Assembly (NCBI GenBank): GCA_022839625.1 | Contig: JALHJL010000004.1 | Location: forward strand, 34,900 to 98,899 | Direction: 5' to 3' | Source: Phycisphaerales bacterium | GTDB taxonomy: Bacteria; Planctomycetota; Phycisphaerae; UBA1845; Fen-1342 | DNA: 64,000 nucleotides | Shown: piece by piece, positions 8,891-17,766 of the stretch | How positions within the stretch are numbered: the first letter of the stretch is position 1 | Layout of the letters: every line of letters begins with the position of its first letter | Made by a program: the position numbers and the translations under genes | Notes under the pieces: generated by a model | What the model saw: the letters and a program-made list of their open reading frames with translations, nothing else | The model's database searches: none | What the model was told of the DNA's origin: nothing

Positions 8891-8949
8891 CGGCTGGGCC
8901 CGCAAGACGTAGCAGCCGACGAATCGTACCAACATTGCAGTGAGGCCCC

Positions 8950-9516
8950 ATGAACCGATCGTGGAAGGAAGTGCTGCGGGAGCATCAGCAAGTCGTCGCC
9001 GGCCTCGCCGACCAGGCCGTCGTCCTGGACCGCATCGCGGAGGTCATTGCCGAACGTCTGCGCGGCGGCCGGCGGGTGTATACGCTGGGCAACGGTGGCA
9101 GCGCGGCGGACGCCCAGCACATTGCCTGCGAGTTGCTCGGCCGCTTCAAGTGCGAACGTGCGGCCTTGCCAGCGATCGCGTTGACTACCGACACATCAGC
9201 GCTGACCGCGATTGCGAACGACCTGGGGTATCCGCGCATCTTCGCGCGGCAGATCGAGGGCCTGGCCCAGCCCGGCGACGTGGTCTGGGTGCTCAGCACC
9301 AGCGGCGATTCGCCCAACGTGATCGAAGCGGCTCGCGTCGCCGCGGCCCGCGGCTCGGTCGTGGTCGGCTTCACCGGCCAGACCGGCGGCCAGCTCGCCG
9401 GGTTGTGCGCGCACGTTTTCCGCGCCCCGCACACGTCGAGCGACCGAATTCAAGAGGCCCACGTGCTGGCCTATCACTACATCTGCGAGTGCGTCGAAGC
9501 CATGTTGGCGGGATGA
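8950..9516 (+). CDS. gmhA: Sedoheptulose-7-phosphate isomerase
   Basis: 188 residues, the usual GmhA length, a cytosolic SIS-domain enzyme converting sedoheptulose-7-phosphate to D-glycero-D-manno-heptose-7-phosphate. The SIS phosphosugar loop appears as GNGGSAADAQH at about residue 48. STSGDSPN at about 117 is the second substrate-binding loop. Its product is the substrate of HldE encoded just upstream. The combination indicates heptose-containing lipopolysaccharide or a similar glycan. Confidence 0.93.
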   Translation: MNRSWKEVLREHQQVVAGLADQAVVLDRIAEVIAERLRGGRRVYTLGNGGSAADAQHIACELLGRFKCERAALPAIALTTDTSALTAIANDLGYPRIFARQIEGLAQPGDVVWVLSTSGDSPNVIEAARVAAARGSVVVGFTGQTGGQLAGLCAHVFRAPHTSSDRIQEAHVLAYHYICECVEAMLAG

Positions 9517-9751
9517 TTGTCGCTCCGAAGTGAGGGAACAGAGCGAAGGCCTCCAGTATGGTCCCGGACGACCGGTTCCGGGGTTCCGTGGCGCCCGCAT
9601 GGGGCGGCGTTCTGGTCGGCTTGCCCGCTGCAAGGCCGTGGCGCCTCGGGGCCCTGCGGCCCGGTGCGCGCGAGACCCAGGAACCGTCTTCCCTCGGCGT
9701 CTTCGACTTCTTCGCGGCTGCGCCCCCGACGCCCGACGCAGCGTGGCGGTC

Positions 9752-11107
9752 CTACCCGTGTCCGCGGGGTGCGGGACGGGTAGTGGGCCGCGCCGACGGC
9801 GCCCGCACGACCGGCACCTTGATCTCCCGGTATTGCTCGTCCGCCGCGTCGGTCAGCACCTGCACGGTGGCGCCGCCCGGGGGCAGGTCAGCGTAGGGCG
9901 GCAGCGTGAGGCGCACCTGCTGCGTCCACGTCCTTGACTCCGCGGGCGGCTCAACGAGCGGCAGGATCTCCCACTCGATGGCGTCGATACTCGGCTTGAC
10001 CTCTGTGATTCGGACGGGCTCGGTGGTGCGTGACTCGAGCCTGACGATTTGCTCCGTCCGTTGTCCAGTAGTCGCAACGACTGTCAGGCGGGGAGGTGAA
10101 ATCGCCACCGGCGGGGTCACATTCGCAGTAACCTGGACAGGGAAAGTCGGCACCTTCTCGTGCCCGGTATCGAGCTGCACGGTCACGGCATTCAAGTTGG
10201 GCCGTAGCGGCGGCCTCGTAGTGACGGTGAGGTCATACACCCTGCCGGCCTCGATCTCCTTGAGTTCCACCACGAACGATTCGAAGTTCTGGTCCGGGCG
10301 CAGTTTCAGGGGCAGCGGCTGATCGTGCTTCGTCTCGAGCCGTACGGTCTTGCTCTCGACGGAGTCGATATCGAGGTTGTGGAAGGCGATACGATCGGAA
10401 GGGGTAGCGGCCACGAGCGCCCGGACCGTCCCGACCACCTTGATGGTGACGGACCGCTGTTCGGGGTCGTTCGTGGTCAGATAGACGGACTTGTTGGCCG
10501 TGCCTGCGCGCGTCGTGGTGTAGCTGATCTTGAACGTCGTGGTCTCGCCGGGCTCCAACCGCGGCTTCGGCTTGCTGACCACGGTGCAGCCGCATGAGCT
10601 CTTGGTTTCCAACGTGAGTGGTGCGGTGCCGGCGTTCCTGATGGTGAACTCGCCCTCGGCCGGGTCGCCCGGCCACACCTCCTTGAAGTCGAACTCGGTC
10701 GGGCTCAACTCCAGGCGGGGCGTGCCGGTGGTGGCCGGCGCGGTGGCGGAGGGTCCGGTGGTAGGCTGCGGCGGTGCAGCAGGCGGGCGCGGCGTCGCAG
10801 GTCGTGTGACCGGGACGTGCCCTTCCGCAGGTCTGGTGGTCGGAGCGGCCGGCCGGCTCTCGGCGGCCCGAAGCCTGATCTGCTCAAGGATGTACTGCTC
10901 CAGGGCGTCGGGGTCCTGCGTGGGCAACGGCGGGCTGGGCTCGTCCCCCGCCGTCTGGGGCGGCTCAGCCGCGACGGTCGGCAGCGTTGCCTGTGCCTGC
11001 ACCCGGCTGGGCTGAGGCCAGCCGCCCAGAAGAACCAGGCTGAGCAGCATGAGGCCGAGCCGCCAATCGGACCCTGGTGATGAACGACGCACGCTTGTCC
11101 TTGACAC
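9752..11107 (-). CDS. Exported DUF1573-domain protein
   Basis: 451 residues. A signal peptide is visible (LGLMLLSLVLLGGW at about 14-27, ending near VQAQA). A Pro/Thr-rich linker follows to about residue 145. Then comes a DUF1573 domain (LELSPTEFDFKEVWPGDPAE with SSCGCTV), an Ig-like beta-sandwich with a conserved Cys pair, and further beta-rich segments to the end. Such proteins are abundant in Planctomycetota and Bacteroidota, and their role is unknown. GTG 11107 is chosen because GAGGAG lies about 8 nt upstream and it places the signal peptide at the N-terminus. A longer frame to 11374 lacks these features. Confidence 0.8.
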   Translation of the reverse strand: MSRTSVRRSSPGSDWRLGLMLLSLVLLGGWPQPSRVQAQATLPTVAAEPPQTAGDEPSPPLPTQDPDALEQYILEQIRLRAAESRPAAPTTRPAEGHVPVTRPATPRPPAAPPQPTTGPSATAPATTGTPRLELSPTEFDFKEVWPGDPAEGEFTIRNAGTAPLTLETKSSCGCTVVSKPKPRLEPGETTTFKISYTTTRAGTANKSVYLTTNDPEQRSVTIKVVGTVRALVAATPSDRIAFHNLDIDSVESKTVRLETKHDQPLPLKLRPDQNFESFVVELKEIEAGRVYDLTVTTRPPLRPNLNAVTVQLDTGHEKVPTFPVQVTANVTPPVAISPPRLTVVATTGQRTEQIVRLESRTTEPVRITEVKPSIDAIEWEILPLVEPPAESRTWTQQVRLTLPPYADLPPGGATVQVLTDAADEQYREIKVPVVRAPSARPTTRPAPRGHG

Positions 11108-11553
11108 TTGTGTACTCCTCGTAAGGTACTGATACGGTGATCGTAGGCATGGGGCCGCGAGGTCGACCGACCAGGGCGGCCACCGTCTCTCGCACGCGCA
11201 GTGGCAGGGGAAGGCGAGGTTCAGAGCAGGGCCGGCGAGTGGCCGCCCCGCCGCCGGCCGACGGCCCCGCGGGCGGCGCGCAGCCGATCTCGGCGAGCAA
11301 TCGGGCCCCGAACCGGGACCGCCGCGAGCACCACTCATATGCGATTTCCGAACATTGCGGACAACATCACCCACCCCCCCAACAGGCTCCCATTATACGT
11401 CGCCGGGGGCGCGAGTGATAGGCATGCTCTGCGGAGTCGTAAAGCCAGGCCCGGCGGCCCGGATCGTTCGCCGCGTCACCCACGGAAGGCATCCGGGGCT
11501 CAGCGGAATCACGTTGGGCACGCACCGCGGCAGCGTGGTGCCGCGAAGCAGGC
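11108..11553. other. Gene-free stretch upstream of the DUF1573 gene
   Basis: About 450 bases with no supported gene on either strand. It should hold the promoter of the DUF1573 gene (minus) and receives the 3' end of the AhpD-like gene. A C-rich run lies near 11371-11379. No repeat family from elsewhere in the window was recognised here. Confidence 0.5.
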
Positions 11554-11943
11554 TCACGCCGGCGGGTTGGCCGGTGGGCGTGCGTCGGTTCCGGGCGCCG
11601 GGCCCGCGTTCAGCTCATCCAATAGCGCCACCGCGCGGCGCAAGTGCGGGATTACGATCGAGCCGCCGATGATGAGGCCGACGTTGAACGCTTCGAAGAA
11701 CTGGGCGTCCGTCAGTCCCAGCTCCTTGCAGCGGATCAGGTGGTACGCGATGCAGTCGTCACAACGCAGCACCAGCGACCCGACCAGGCCGGCCACCTCC
11801 TTCGTGCGGGCGTCCAGCGCGCCGTCCTCATAGGCCTTGGTGTCGAGGGTGAAGAAGCGATTGATGGGCAAATGCCCTGCCTTCAGAATCCGCTCGTTCA
11901 TTCGCTCTCGAAACGCACGGAACTCCATCAAACGGTCAGACAT
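11554..11943 (-). CDS. Carboxymuconolactone decarboxylase / AhpD-like protein
   Basis: 129 residues. The all-helical CMD fold is marked by RTKEVAGLVGSLVLRCDDCI at the core helix. The CDDC plus a nearby His (CIAYH) reproduces the AhpD redox motif CxxC...H, so an alkylhydroperoxidase or disulfide-reductase role is more likely than lactone decarboxylation. GSIVIPH in the last helix also fits the family. ATG 11943 is preceded by GGAGAG. No peroxiredoxin partner is adjacent. Confidence 0.8.
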   Translation of the reverse strand: MSDRLMEFRAFRERMNERILKAGHLPINRFFTLDTKAYEDGALDARTKEVAGLVGSLVLRCDDCIAYHLIRCKELGLTDAQFFEAFNVGLIIGGSIVIPHLRRAVALLDELNAGPAPGTDARPPANPPA

Positions 11944-12285
11944 GAGACTCTCCATACCTGGCACGGCTGTGCCCGCCTGCGGGCCCGGAAGGGCCGAGGG
12001 TGCCCGGTACACGCTTCCGGCCGGCCGCGCGCCGGGACGATGCCCGGTGCCACACGGGATATCGTAGCGTGGTGATTCGAAAGCACGCGGCCCTGACCTG
12101 TTGGGGGAGGGCCGCTCCTTGGCCGCTTCGCACCGCCACCGGCCGAATCACGAGGGGCGGCTTGCGTTTGCGGCATAGGTGTTCTATCTTTCGCCTTAAT
12201 CGGGCGGAGCCCGACCCGCACCCGACGACCGGGCGGCGAGCGTTAGGAACGGAAGCCTGGCAGGCGGCGCAACAAGGAGAAGACG

Positions 12286-13011
12286 ATGACGATGGCGCGG
12301 CGGTTGATCTTCGGAGTGTGCGGACTTACCGGCCTCTTGTGGCTCGCGGGCTGCGAGAATCCCGACAAACAGCGCGCGATGGCCCTCCAGGAGCAGTTAA
12401 ACCGGCTCCAGGTGGAGAACGACGATCTGCGCTCGCGGTTGGCAGCCGCGATGAGCGAGCGCGACCAGTGGCGGGACCGGGCGGCGGCCCTTGAACGGGA
12501 GAATGCGGAACTGCGCCGCCAGCTCGCCGCGCCGGTCGAGAAAGGCCCCGCGGGCTGGGAGACCTACGGCCCCTACGCGTGGACTTCGTTGAGCACGGAT
12601 TTCCTGTTCGCGTCGGGTGAAGCGACCCTGAAAGCGGGTGCGCAGGCGAAGCTGCAACAGGTTGTCAGCGAGATCAACCAGAACTTCCCCGACCGCATGG
12701 TATGGGTGCTTGGGCACACGGACACCGACCCCATCATGCGCACACGGGACAAGTGGGCGGACAACCTCGACCTGAGCTGCAACCGCGGCATGACGGTGTA
12801 TCGCGAGTTGATGAAGCTCGGGATCCCCGCGGCCCGCATGATGGCCGGCGGACAAGGGGAGTGGTACCCGCGGGCGAGTAACGCCTCCCGCGCCGGCAAA
12901 CAGCAGAACCGCCGGGTCGAGATCATCGTGGTGCCGGCCCGTAGTGCCGTGGGAACGCCCGCCGGCACTGAGGCGGCAATGGCCGGCCCGGAGACGGCGC
13001 CGCCGAAATAG
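12286..13011 (+). CDS. OmpA/Pal-type peptidoglycan-binding lipoprotein
   Basis: 241 residues. The signal peptide ends in lipobox LAGC (Cys23). Residues about 28-85 form a coiled coil (LQEQLNRLQVENDDLRSRLA). Residues about 100-220 are an OmpA C-terminal domain with a hydrophobic start STDFLFASGEATL, VWVLGHTDTDP, and NRRVEIIVVP at the end. This domain binds diaminopimelate in peptidoglycan, so the protein should tether outer membrane to wall. GGAGAAGACG precedes ATG 12286. No tol genes are nearby. Confidence 0.85.
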   Translation: MTMARRLIFGVCGLTGLLWLAGCENPDKQRAMALQEQLNRLQVENDDLRSRLAAAMSERDQWRDRAAALERENAELRRQLAAPVEKGPAGWETYGPYAWTSLSTDFLFASGEATLKAGAQAKLQQVVSEINQNFPDRMVWVLGHTDTDPIMRTRDKWADNLDLSCNRGMTVYRELMKLGIPAARMMAGGQGEWYPRASNASRAGKQQNRRVEIIVVPARSAVGTPAGTEAAMAGPETAPPK

Positions 13012-13129
13012 AAGGTGGCACCGCCGTGCGTCTCGGGGGGCGGTTGTGCAGCGCACGGTGGCTGCGCCCGCGATTGAGGCACTGGATATCCCGGCCGCCG
13101 ATGCGGCGACACCGACCGCCCCGGAGCGG

Positions 13130-13399
13130 TCAGTTTGTCGCGGTGTCGGCGGCCGTTTTCTGGTCGAGCCCGCACGCGGCCGCCAGGGCCTGAAGCTGGA
13201 TCTCCTGCAAGGCGTTGCCGGTCAGGTTGCGCATCCGCCCCAGCACGTAGGCCCGGCACACGCGGACGTGGTAGAGCGGCTGGCCGCCGGGGCCGGCCAC
13301 GCGGATGAGTTCGCGCTGCTGGCGCAGCCAGGAAAGCGAGCGGCGGAACCAGCGGCAGGCTTCGTCGGGGGTCATGAGTTCCTGGGCAATCTCGGTCAT
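13130..13399 (-). CDS. Small helical, HTH/excisionase-like protein
   Basis: 89 residues. The N-terminal half reads LMTPDEACRWFRRSLSWLRQ, which fits the winged-helix helix-turn-helix of MerR/excisionase-like DNA-binding proteins. That is followed by a short beta segment (GGQPLYHVRVCR) and a C-terminal helix. It could regulate transcription. It lies alone between the OmpA-like gene and an antisense lipoprotein gene, without a mobile element nearby. The assignment is by pattern only. Confidence 0.5.
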   Translation of the reverse strand: MTEIAQELMTPDEACRWFRRSLSWLRQQRELIRVAGPGGQPLYHVRVCRAYVLGRMRNLTGNALQEIQLQALAAACGLDQKTAADTATN

Positions 13400-13465
13400 G
13401 CGAACGTCTCCAGGTGCGGTCCGAGCGGACCGGTGGAGGAAGTATGCCTGCGCCGCCGCCGTTCG

Positions 13466-13969
13466 TCAAGGGATTCTAGACATTCTAACGTCCGGCTCGG
13501 GGCCGCCCGCCGGGGCGCGCTCGCAGCGCACCCGCACCCCGTCCCGCCCGCGCAAATCCAGCGTGTCCGGCCTGGCCGCATCGCCCGCTTGGAGGCCCAG
13601 GACGGCCTCGGGCACCCAGCCGGCGCGCAACGGGGGCAGGCGGACCTCGTCGATCCGAAGGGCAAGCGTGCCTCCGCGGCGCCGCCAGCGGCCGGTCACG
13701 TACTCCGGCGGGTCCACCGGCCGGCCCTCGAGGTCGCAGACGGTCAGGCGGAAGCGGCCGGACGAGTCGAAGACGAATTCTCGCCGGGCGGCGTCCGTCG
13801 TCGCTACCATCGGCGAGCCGGGCCGCAGGCCGAGGGCCACCGGCAGTTCCCGCCAGGCTCCGACAATGTCAGGGCCGGCGGGCTCATCGCGACAGCCCGC
13901 GACGGCCAGGGATGCCAGCACGGCCATCGGCCACATGAGCCTGTCGAGAGCGCTTGCAGAGCGTGGCAT
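13466..13969 (-). CDS. Predicted lipoprotein of unknown function
   Basis: 167 residues. The signal peptide MWPMAVLASLAVAGC ends in lipobox VAGC near residue 26. The mature part begins DIVGAWREL and has alternating beta segments (FVFDSSGRFRLTV, YVTGRWRRRGGTLAL), the pattern of small lipocalin-like lipoproteins. Ligand unknown. ATG 13969 follows GGAGG by 6 nt. It is transcribed away from nuoA, so the 180-bp gap between them should contain both promoters. Confidence 0.65.
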   Translation of the reverse strand: MPRSASALDRLMWPMAVLASLAVAGCRDEPAGPDIVGAWRELPVALGLRPGSPMVATTDAARREFVFDSSGRFRLTVCDLEGRPVDPPEYVTGRWRRRGGTLALRIDEVRLPPLRAGWVPEAVLGLQAGDAARPDTLDLRGRDGVRVRCERAPAGGPEPDVRMSRIP

Positions 13970-14149
13970 CGTTCCTCCGTCCTCGCGGCCGGGCGCGCCG
14001 GCCGACGGGTCGCGATGCGTGAATCGTAGCGTCGGATGGGGGTCGCGCGGGAGGGCGAGTTGCCGGGGCGCGGTTTTCATGCCATGATGAGGCCCGCCGG
14101 CGGAGCGCGTGGCGGATCGACCGGCTGCGGCCTAGACTCTGGGTTGATT

Positions 14150-14590
14150 ATGGAGCCGGTGCCGTACGACATGTCCCTCGCGCACAGCGACTTCACAACG
14201 GTCGCGTGGCTGTTGGCGTTGGCGACTGGTCTCGCGCTGGCGATCCTCGTCCTCACCCACGTTATCGGTCCTCGGCGCAGGGGCAAGATCAAGGAGGACA
14301 CCTACGAATCGGGCATGGAACCGGTGGGGGACACCCGGCGGCGTTTCGGCGTCCGGTTCTACCTGATCGCGGTCTTGTTTCTGGTCTTTGACGCGGAAAT
14401 CGTCTTCCTCTACCCATTTGCGGTGCTTTACCCGCGGTTGCAGTCGCCGGAGCATCAGGAGTGGGCCGCGCCGCTGGTCGCCGCCGGGTACACGCCGGCG
14501 TTCCTGCTGGGTGCGATGGGCGCGTTCTTCGTGCTCCTGCTCGTGGGGCTGGCCTACGAGTGGCGGCGGGGGGTGTTCAAGTGGAATTGA
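14150..14590 (+). CDS. nuoA: NADH-quinone oxidoreductase subunit A
   Basis: 146 residues with three membrane helices. The conserved cytosolic loop between helices 1 and 2 reads KIKEDTYESGMEPVGDTRRRFGVRFYL, here cited by its parts YESGMEP and RFGVRFYL. FDAEIVFLYP in helix 2 is the family hallmark. NuoA forms part of the quinone-channel end of the membrane arm of complex I. ATG 14150 gives a standard N-terminus, but no strong ribosome site is seen and ATG 14171 is possible. Its end overlaps nuoB by 10 nt. First gene of the operon. Confidence 0.93.
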   Translation: MEPVPYDMSLAHSDFTTVAWLLALATGLALAILVLTHVIGPRRRGKIKEDTYESGMEPVGDTRRRFGVRFYLIAVLFLVFDAEIVFLYPFAVLYPRLQSPEHQEWAAPLVAAGYTPAFLLGAMGAFFVLLLVGLAYEWRRGVFKWN

Positions 14591-15207
14591 CGCGAACCGT
14601 CGAGCTGACTACGCCCGGCACCGGCGGCGAGTTCGGCGCCACGCGGCTGGACCACGAGGTGGCCGGCATCGAACGATACGGGCCCGAGTGGATCCGGCAT
14701 GGAATCAACTGGGCGCGGCGACACAGCCTGTGGCCGATGCCGTTCGCGACGGCGTGCTGCGGCATCGAGCTGATGGCGACCGGGGCGAGCCGCTACGACA
14801 TCGCGCGCTTCGGGGCGGAGGCGATGCGTTTCACGCCGCGGCAGTGCGACCTGCTGATTTGCGCCGGCCGGGTGCCGATCAAGCTGATGCCGGTGCTGCA
14901 AAAGATCTACATCCAGATGACGGAGCCGAAATGGGTCATCTCGATGGGGGCGTGCGCCTCGACCGGCGGCGTGTTCGATACCTATGCGGTCGTGCAGGGC
15001 ATCGACCAGTTTCTGCCGGTGGACGTGTACGTACCTGGTTGCCCGCCGAGACCCGAGACGTTGCTGGAGGGCATCATGCTCATCCAGCAGATCGTCGCGG
15101 AAGACGGCGTGAAAACCAGCCGGGAGCGCGGGGCGGGGTTGCGGCTGGCGGTGCAACCGCCGCGGCAGGCGGTCGAGCTGGGCGCCGGCTTTGGCGGGGG
15201 AGGTTAA
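14581..15207 (+). CDS. nuoB: NADH-quinone oxidoreductase subunit B
   Basis: 208 residues. The four ligands of cluster N2 are visible: Cys59 and Cys60 in ATACCGIE, Cys125 in GACAST and Cys154 in VPGCPPRP. NuoB carries the last iron-sulfur cluster before quinone. GTG 14581 is inside the last codons of nuoA, which suggests translational coupling. The 40-residue C-terminal tail is low-complexity and Gly/Arg-rich. Confidence 0.95.
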   Translation: MELTRTVELTTPGTGGEFGATRLDHEVAGIERYGPEWIRHGINWARRHSLWPMPFATACCGIELMATGASRYDIARFGAEAMRFTPRQCDLLICAGRVPIKLMPVLQKIYIQMTEPKWVISMGACASTGGVFDTYAVVQGIDQFLPVDVYVPGCPPRPETLLEGIMLIQQIVAEDGVKTSRERGAGLRLAVQPPRQAVELGAGFGGGG

Positions 15208-15212
15208 GCGCG

Positions 15213-15746
15213 ATGGCGACCGGGGAAGTCATCGGGGCGCTCCAGGAACGGTTTCCCGAGTTGGGCCTTGCGGCCCGCCCGCTGGTGACCCACGCGGACG
15301 GTCGGCCCTCGGGCCAGCTATGGGTCCGAATCCCGGCGGAGCGGCTGCTGGACGTGATGAGGTTTCTGCATCGTGATCCGCGGACGAAGTTCGAGCAGCT
15401 TTGCGACCTGACCTGCGTGGACTACTTGAACTACCCGGACGCGCACGACCGGTTCGGCGTGATCTACTCGTTGCTGAGCCTGACGCACAACCACCGCCTG
15501 TGGGTGAAGGTGTTCGTCAACGATCCGGGGCCGAGCGTGCCGTCGGTGACGTCGATCTGGAGGGGGGCGGAGTGGCCGGAGCGCGAAGTCTATGACATGT
15601 TCGGGGTGCGCTTCGAGGGCCATCCCGATCTGCGGCGGATTCTGATGCCGCCAAACTTCCTGGATTACCCGTTGCGGAAGGACTACCCGCTGACGGGGAA
15701 GGGTGAGCGCGAGGATTTCGAGGTCGTGACGCGGGAGACAGCGTGA
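15213..15746 (+). CDS. nuoC: NADH-quinone oxidoreductase subunit C
   Basis: 177 residues, a 30-kDa subunit of the peripheral arm. The signature WPEREVYDMFGVRFEGHPDL and the following DYPLRKDYPL motif are intact. GGAGG lies about 10 nt upstream of ATG 15213. NuoC is separate from NuoD here, unlike the fused form in enterobacteria. Its TGA is followed at once by an AT-rich repeat (15747-15841) before nuoD. Confidence 0.95.
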   Translation: MATGEVIGALQERFPELGLAARPLVTHADGRPSGQLWVRIPAERLLDVMRFLHRDPRTKFEQLCDLTCVDYLNYPDAHDRFGVIYSLLSLTHNHRLWVKVFVNDPGPSVPSVTSIWRGAEWPEREVYDMFGVRFEGHPDLRRILMPPNFLDYPLRKDYPLTGKGEREDFEVVTRETA

Positions 15747-15841
15747 GAATTCAGAATGCAGAATTAAGAAAGGCAACGCGTTTCCGGGGGCGCTGGGGAC
15801 GCGGGTAGGTCGTTCTTCATTCTGCCTTCTTGATTCATTCG
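15747..15841. repeat. AT-rich GAATTCAGAATGCAG-type repeat between nuoC and nuoD
   Basis: Two inverted AT-rich arms (15748-15771 with CAGAATGCAGAATTAAG and 15811-15841 with TTCATTCTGCCTTCTTG) flank a GC-rich centre. They could form a stem. Similar sequence (GCATGAAGAATGAAG) occurs near 38736. It stands out from the surrounding GC-rich operon and starts at the nuoC stop codon. Confidence 0.6.
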
Positions 15842-15855
15842 GTAGGAGTTCAAGC

Positions 15856-17115
15856 TTGCCGGTTTCCTATGACTTGCCGCTGCCGACCACGCTCGAGCGC
15901 GAGGAGGGGAGCGATGAGCGCTGGGTGCTCAATTTCGGCCCCCAGCATCCCGCCACGCATACCACGCTGCGGCTGATGCTCGCCCTGGAGGGCGAGCGGA
16001 TCGTCGGCTGCACACCCGACATCGGTTTTCTGCACAGCGGCTTCGAGAAGCTCGGCGAGCACCTGGATTACAACCAATACGTCGTCATCGTCGAACGGAT
16101 GAACTACGTCTGCCCGGTCAGCAACGATATCGCCTGGCACATGGCGGTCGAGAAGCTGTGCGGGATCGAGCTGACCCCGCGCTGCAAGGCCATCCGCACC
16201 GTTCTCGCCGAACTGGGGCGCATCCAGGACCACCTGCTGAACATCGGCGTCAGCGGGCTGGACCTGGGCGGCTTCACCGCGTTCCTGTACGGCTTCAACG
16301 AGCGCGAGATCATCTACGACCTGGTGGAGGCGATCAGCGGCTCGCGGTTTCATCCGAGCTATACGCGCGTCGGCGGACTGGCCCAGGACGCGCCGCCGGG
16401 GTGGGCGGAGCGCGTGCTCGACTTCGTGCGGAACCGCGTGCCGCCGGCGTTGCGCGACGTCGAGACGTTGCTCCTGCGCAACCGCATCTTCATCGAGCGG
16501 ACCAAGGGTATCGGCTACATCGGCCACGATGACGCGATCAACTGGTCGCTCACCGGACCGGTGGCGCGGGCCAGCGGCGTCCGGCGCGACCTGCGCAAGG
16601 ACGAGCCCTACCTTTGTTACGCCGACAACTGGGATGGCCAGGGCGCCCCGGCCGTCGATTTCCGGGTGCCGATCGCGCACGGCGGCGACGTGTATGCCCG
16701 GTTTCTCGTGCGGCTGGAGGAAGTGCGGCAGGCGTGCAGGATCATCGAGCAGGTTGCCGAGCGGCTGCCGGAAGGGCCGATCAACGCCGGCGCGGACGAG
16801 CGCTACATGCTGCCGGACAAGCGCGAGGTGTACTTCTCGATCGAGGGGCTGATCCATCATTTCGAGAAGGTGATGACCAATCGCGGGTTTCAGCCGCCGG
16901 TGGGCGAGGCGTATTTCGCGAATGAGACCGCGAACGGCGAGCTGGGCTACTACGTGGTCAGCGACGGCGGCCGGACGCCGTGGCGGGCCCGGACGCGCCC
17001 GCCGAGCTTCATCAACTACCAGGTGTTTCCGAAGCTGCTGGTGGGGCATCAGATCAGCGACGTGCCGGCGGTGCTGAACAGCTTGAACATCATTGCGGCG
17101 GAGCTGGACCGGTGA
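15856..17115 (+). CDS. nuoD: NADH-quinone oxidoreductase subunit D
   Basis: 419 residues, the 49-kDa quinone-site subunit of the peripheral arm. The N-terminal loop NFGPQHPATHTTLRL carries the conserved His that contacts quinone. GFLHSGFEK and the C-terminal end IIAAELDR are also standard. A TTG start at 15856 is chosen because AGGAG (15844-15848) is 7 nt upstream and the length is normal. The stop overlaps the start of an unrelated nucleotidyltransferase-like gene as GTGA. Confidence 0.95.
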   Translation: MPVSYDLPLPTTLEREEGSDERWVLNFGPQHPATHTTLRLMLALEGERIVGCTPDIGFLHSGFEKLGEHLDYNQYVVIVERMNYVCPVSNDIAWHMAVEKLCGIELTPRCKAIRTVLAELGRIQDHLLNIGVSGLDLGGFTAFLYGFNEREIIYDLVEAISGSRFHPSYTRVGGLAQDAPPGWAERVLDFVRNRVPPALRDVETLLLRNRIFIERTKGIGYIGHDDAINWSLTGPVARASGVRRDLRKDEPYLCYADNWDGQGAPAVDFRVPIAHGGDVYARFLVRLEEVRQACRIIEQVAERLPEGPINAGADERYMLPDKREVYFSIEGLIHHFEKVMTNRGFQPPVGEAYFANETANGELGYYVVSDGGRTPWRARTRPPSFINYQVFPKLLVGHQISDVPAVLNSLNIIAAELDR

Positions 17116-17753
17116 GCGGCGATGGACAAGTCGAATCGACTCCGTTTGGGAGCCCGGCGCGCCAGGCCGCGTACGAACGTCTGGTGCCCGATTTCAGGGG
17201 ACAAGTCATGGCCGTGGGTCGTGTCGAACGGCTGCTCAAGAAAGTAACCACGGCCTTGCAAGACGCGGGCATCGAGTATGCGGTCATTGGTGGCAACGCT
17301 GTGGCCGCATGGGTCGCGAGTGTCGACCCGGGGGCCGTTCGAGCGACCAAGGACGTGGATATCCTCGTGCGTCGCGCCGACCTGAACCGGATGCGTGCAG
17401 TGCTCGGGCCGCTTGGGTTTATCCCCGCGGATGTGCTGGGGGTGTGGATGTTTGTCGAACGCGCCGACCCCAACCCGCGGACCGGCGTGCACTTGGTGTT
17501 TGCCAACGAGATCATCCGCCCGCACTACAAGTATGCGGCACCCGATCCGGCGGCTGCGCAGCGCAGCGTCCAGGGCTTCCGGGTGCTCGCGCTTCCGGCT
17601 CTGGTGGCCATGAAGCTGGAGTCCTTTCGGGACATTGATCGTGCGCACATTCGCGACCTGCTGAGCGTTGGGCTGATCACTGATGAACTGACTGCCCAGC
17701 TTCCGGATGATTTGCGGACCAAGCTTCAGTCGCTCCTGGATACGCCCGACTGA
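17112..17753 (+). CDS. Nucleotidyltransferase-fold protein embedded in the nuo operon
   Basis: 213 residues. AVIGGNAVAAW (about 57-67) and ATKDVDILV (about 78-86, Asp81 and Asp83) form the GG...DxD core of the MNT/AbiEii-like nucleotidyltransferase superfamily. A conserved helical segment LVAMKLESFRDIDRAHIRDL follows near residue 175. Such proteins include antitoxins, toxins that modify tRNA, and orphans. The GTG start shares 4 nt with the nuoD stop, and nuoE begins 13 nt after the stop, so it is translated from the nuo mRNA. It has no known role in complex I, and no HEPN or AbiEi partner is adjacent. Confidence 0.75.
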   Translation: MSGDGQVESTPFGSPARQAAYERLVPDFRGQVMAVGRVERLLKKVTTALQDAGIEYAVIGGNAVAAWVASVDPGAVRATKDVDILVRRADLNRMRAVLGPLGFIPADVLGVWMFVERADPNPRTGVHLVFANEIIRPHYKYAAPDPAAAQRSVQGFRVLALPALVAMKLESFRDIDRAHIRDLLSVGLITDELTAQLPDDLRTKLQSLLDTPD

Positions 17754-17766
17754 ACGGAGGAGCGTC

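Noticed and set aside
9540..9750. Plus-strand small frames after gmhA.
   Set aside because: No ribosome site, low-complexity translation, and they run into the antisense DUF1573 gene.
11201..11833. Plus-strand 210-codon frame upstream of and across the AhpD-like gene.
   Set aside because: Translation is Arg/Pro-rich and the antisense strand has a clear AhpD-type CxxC protein.
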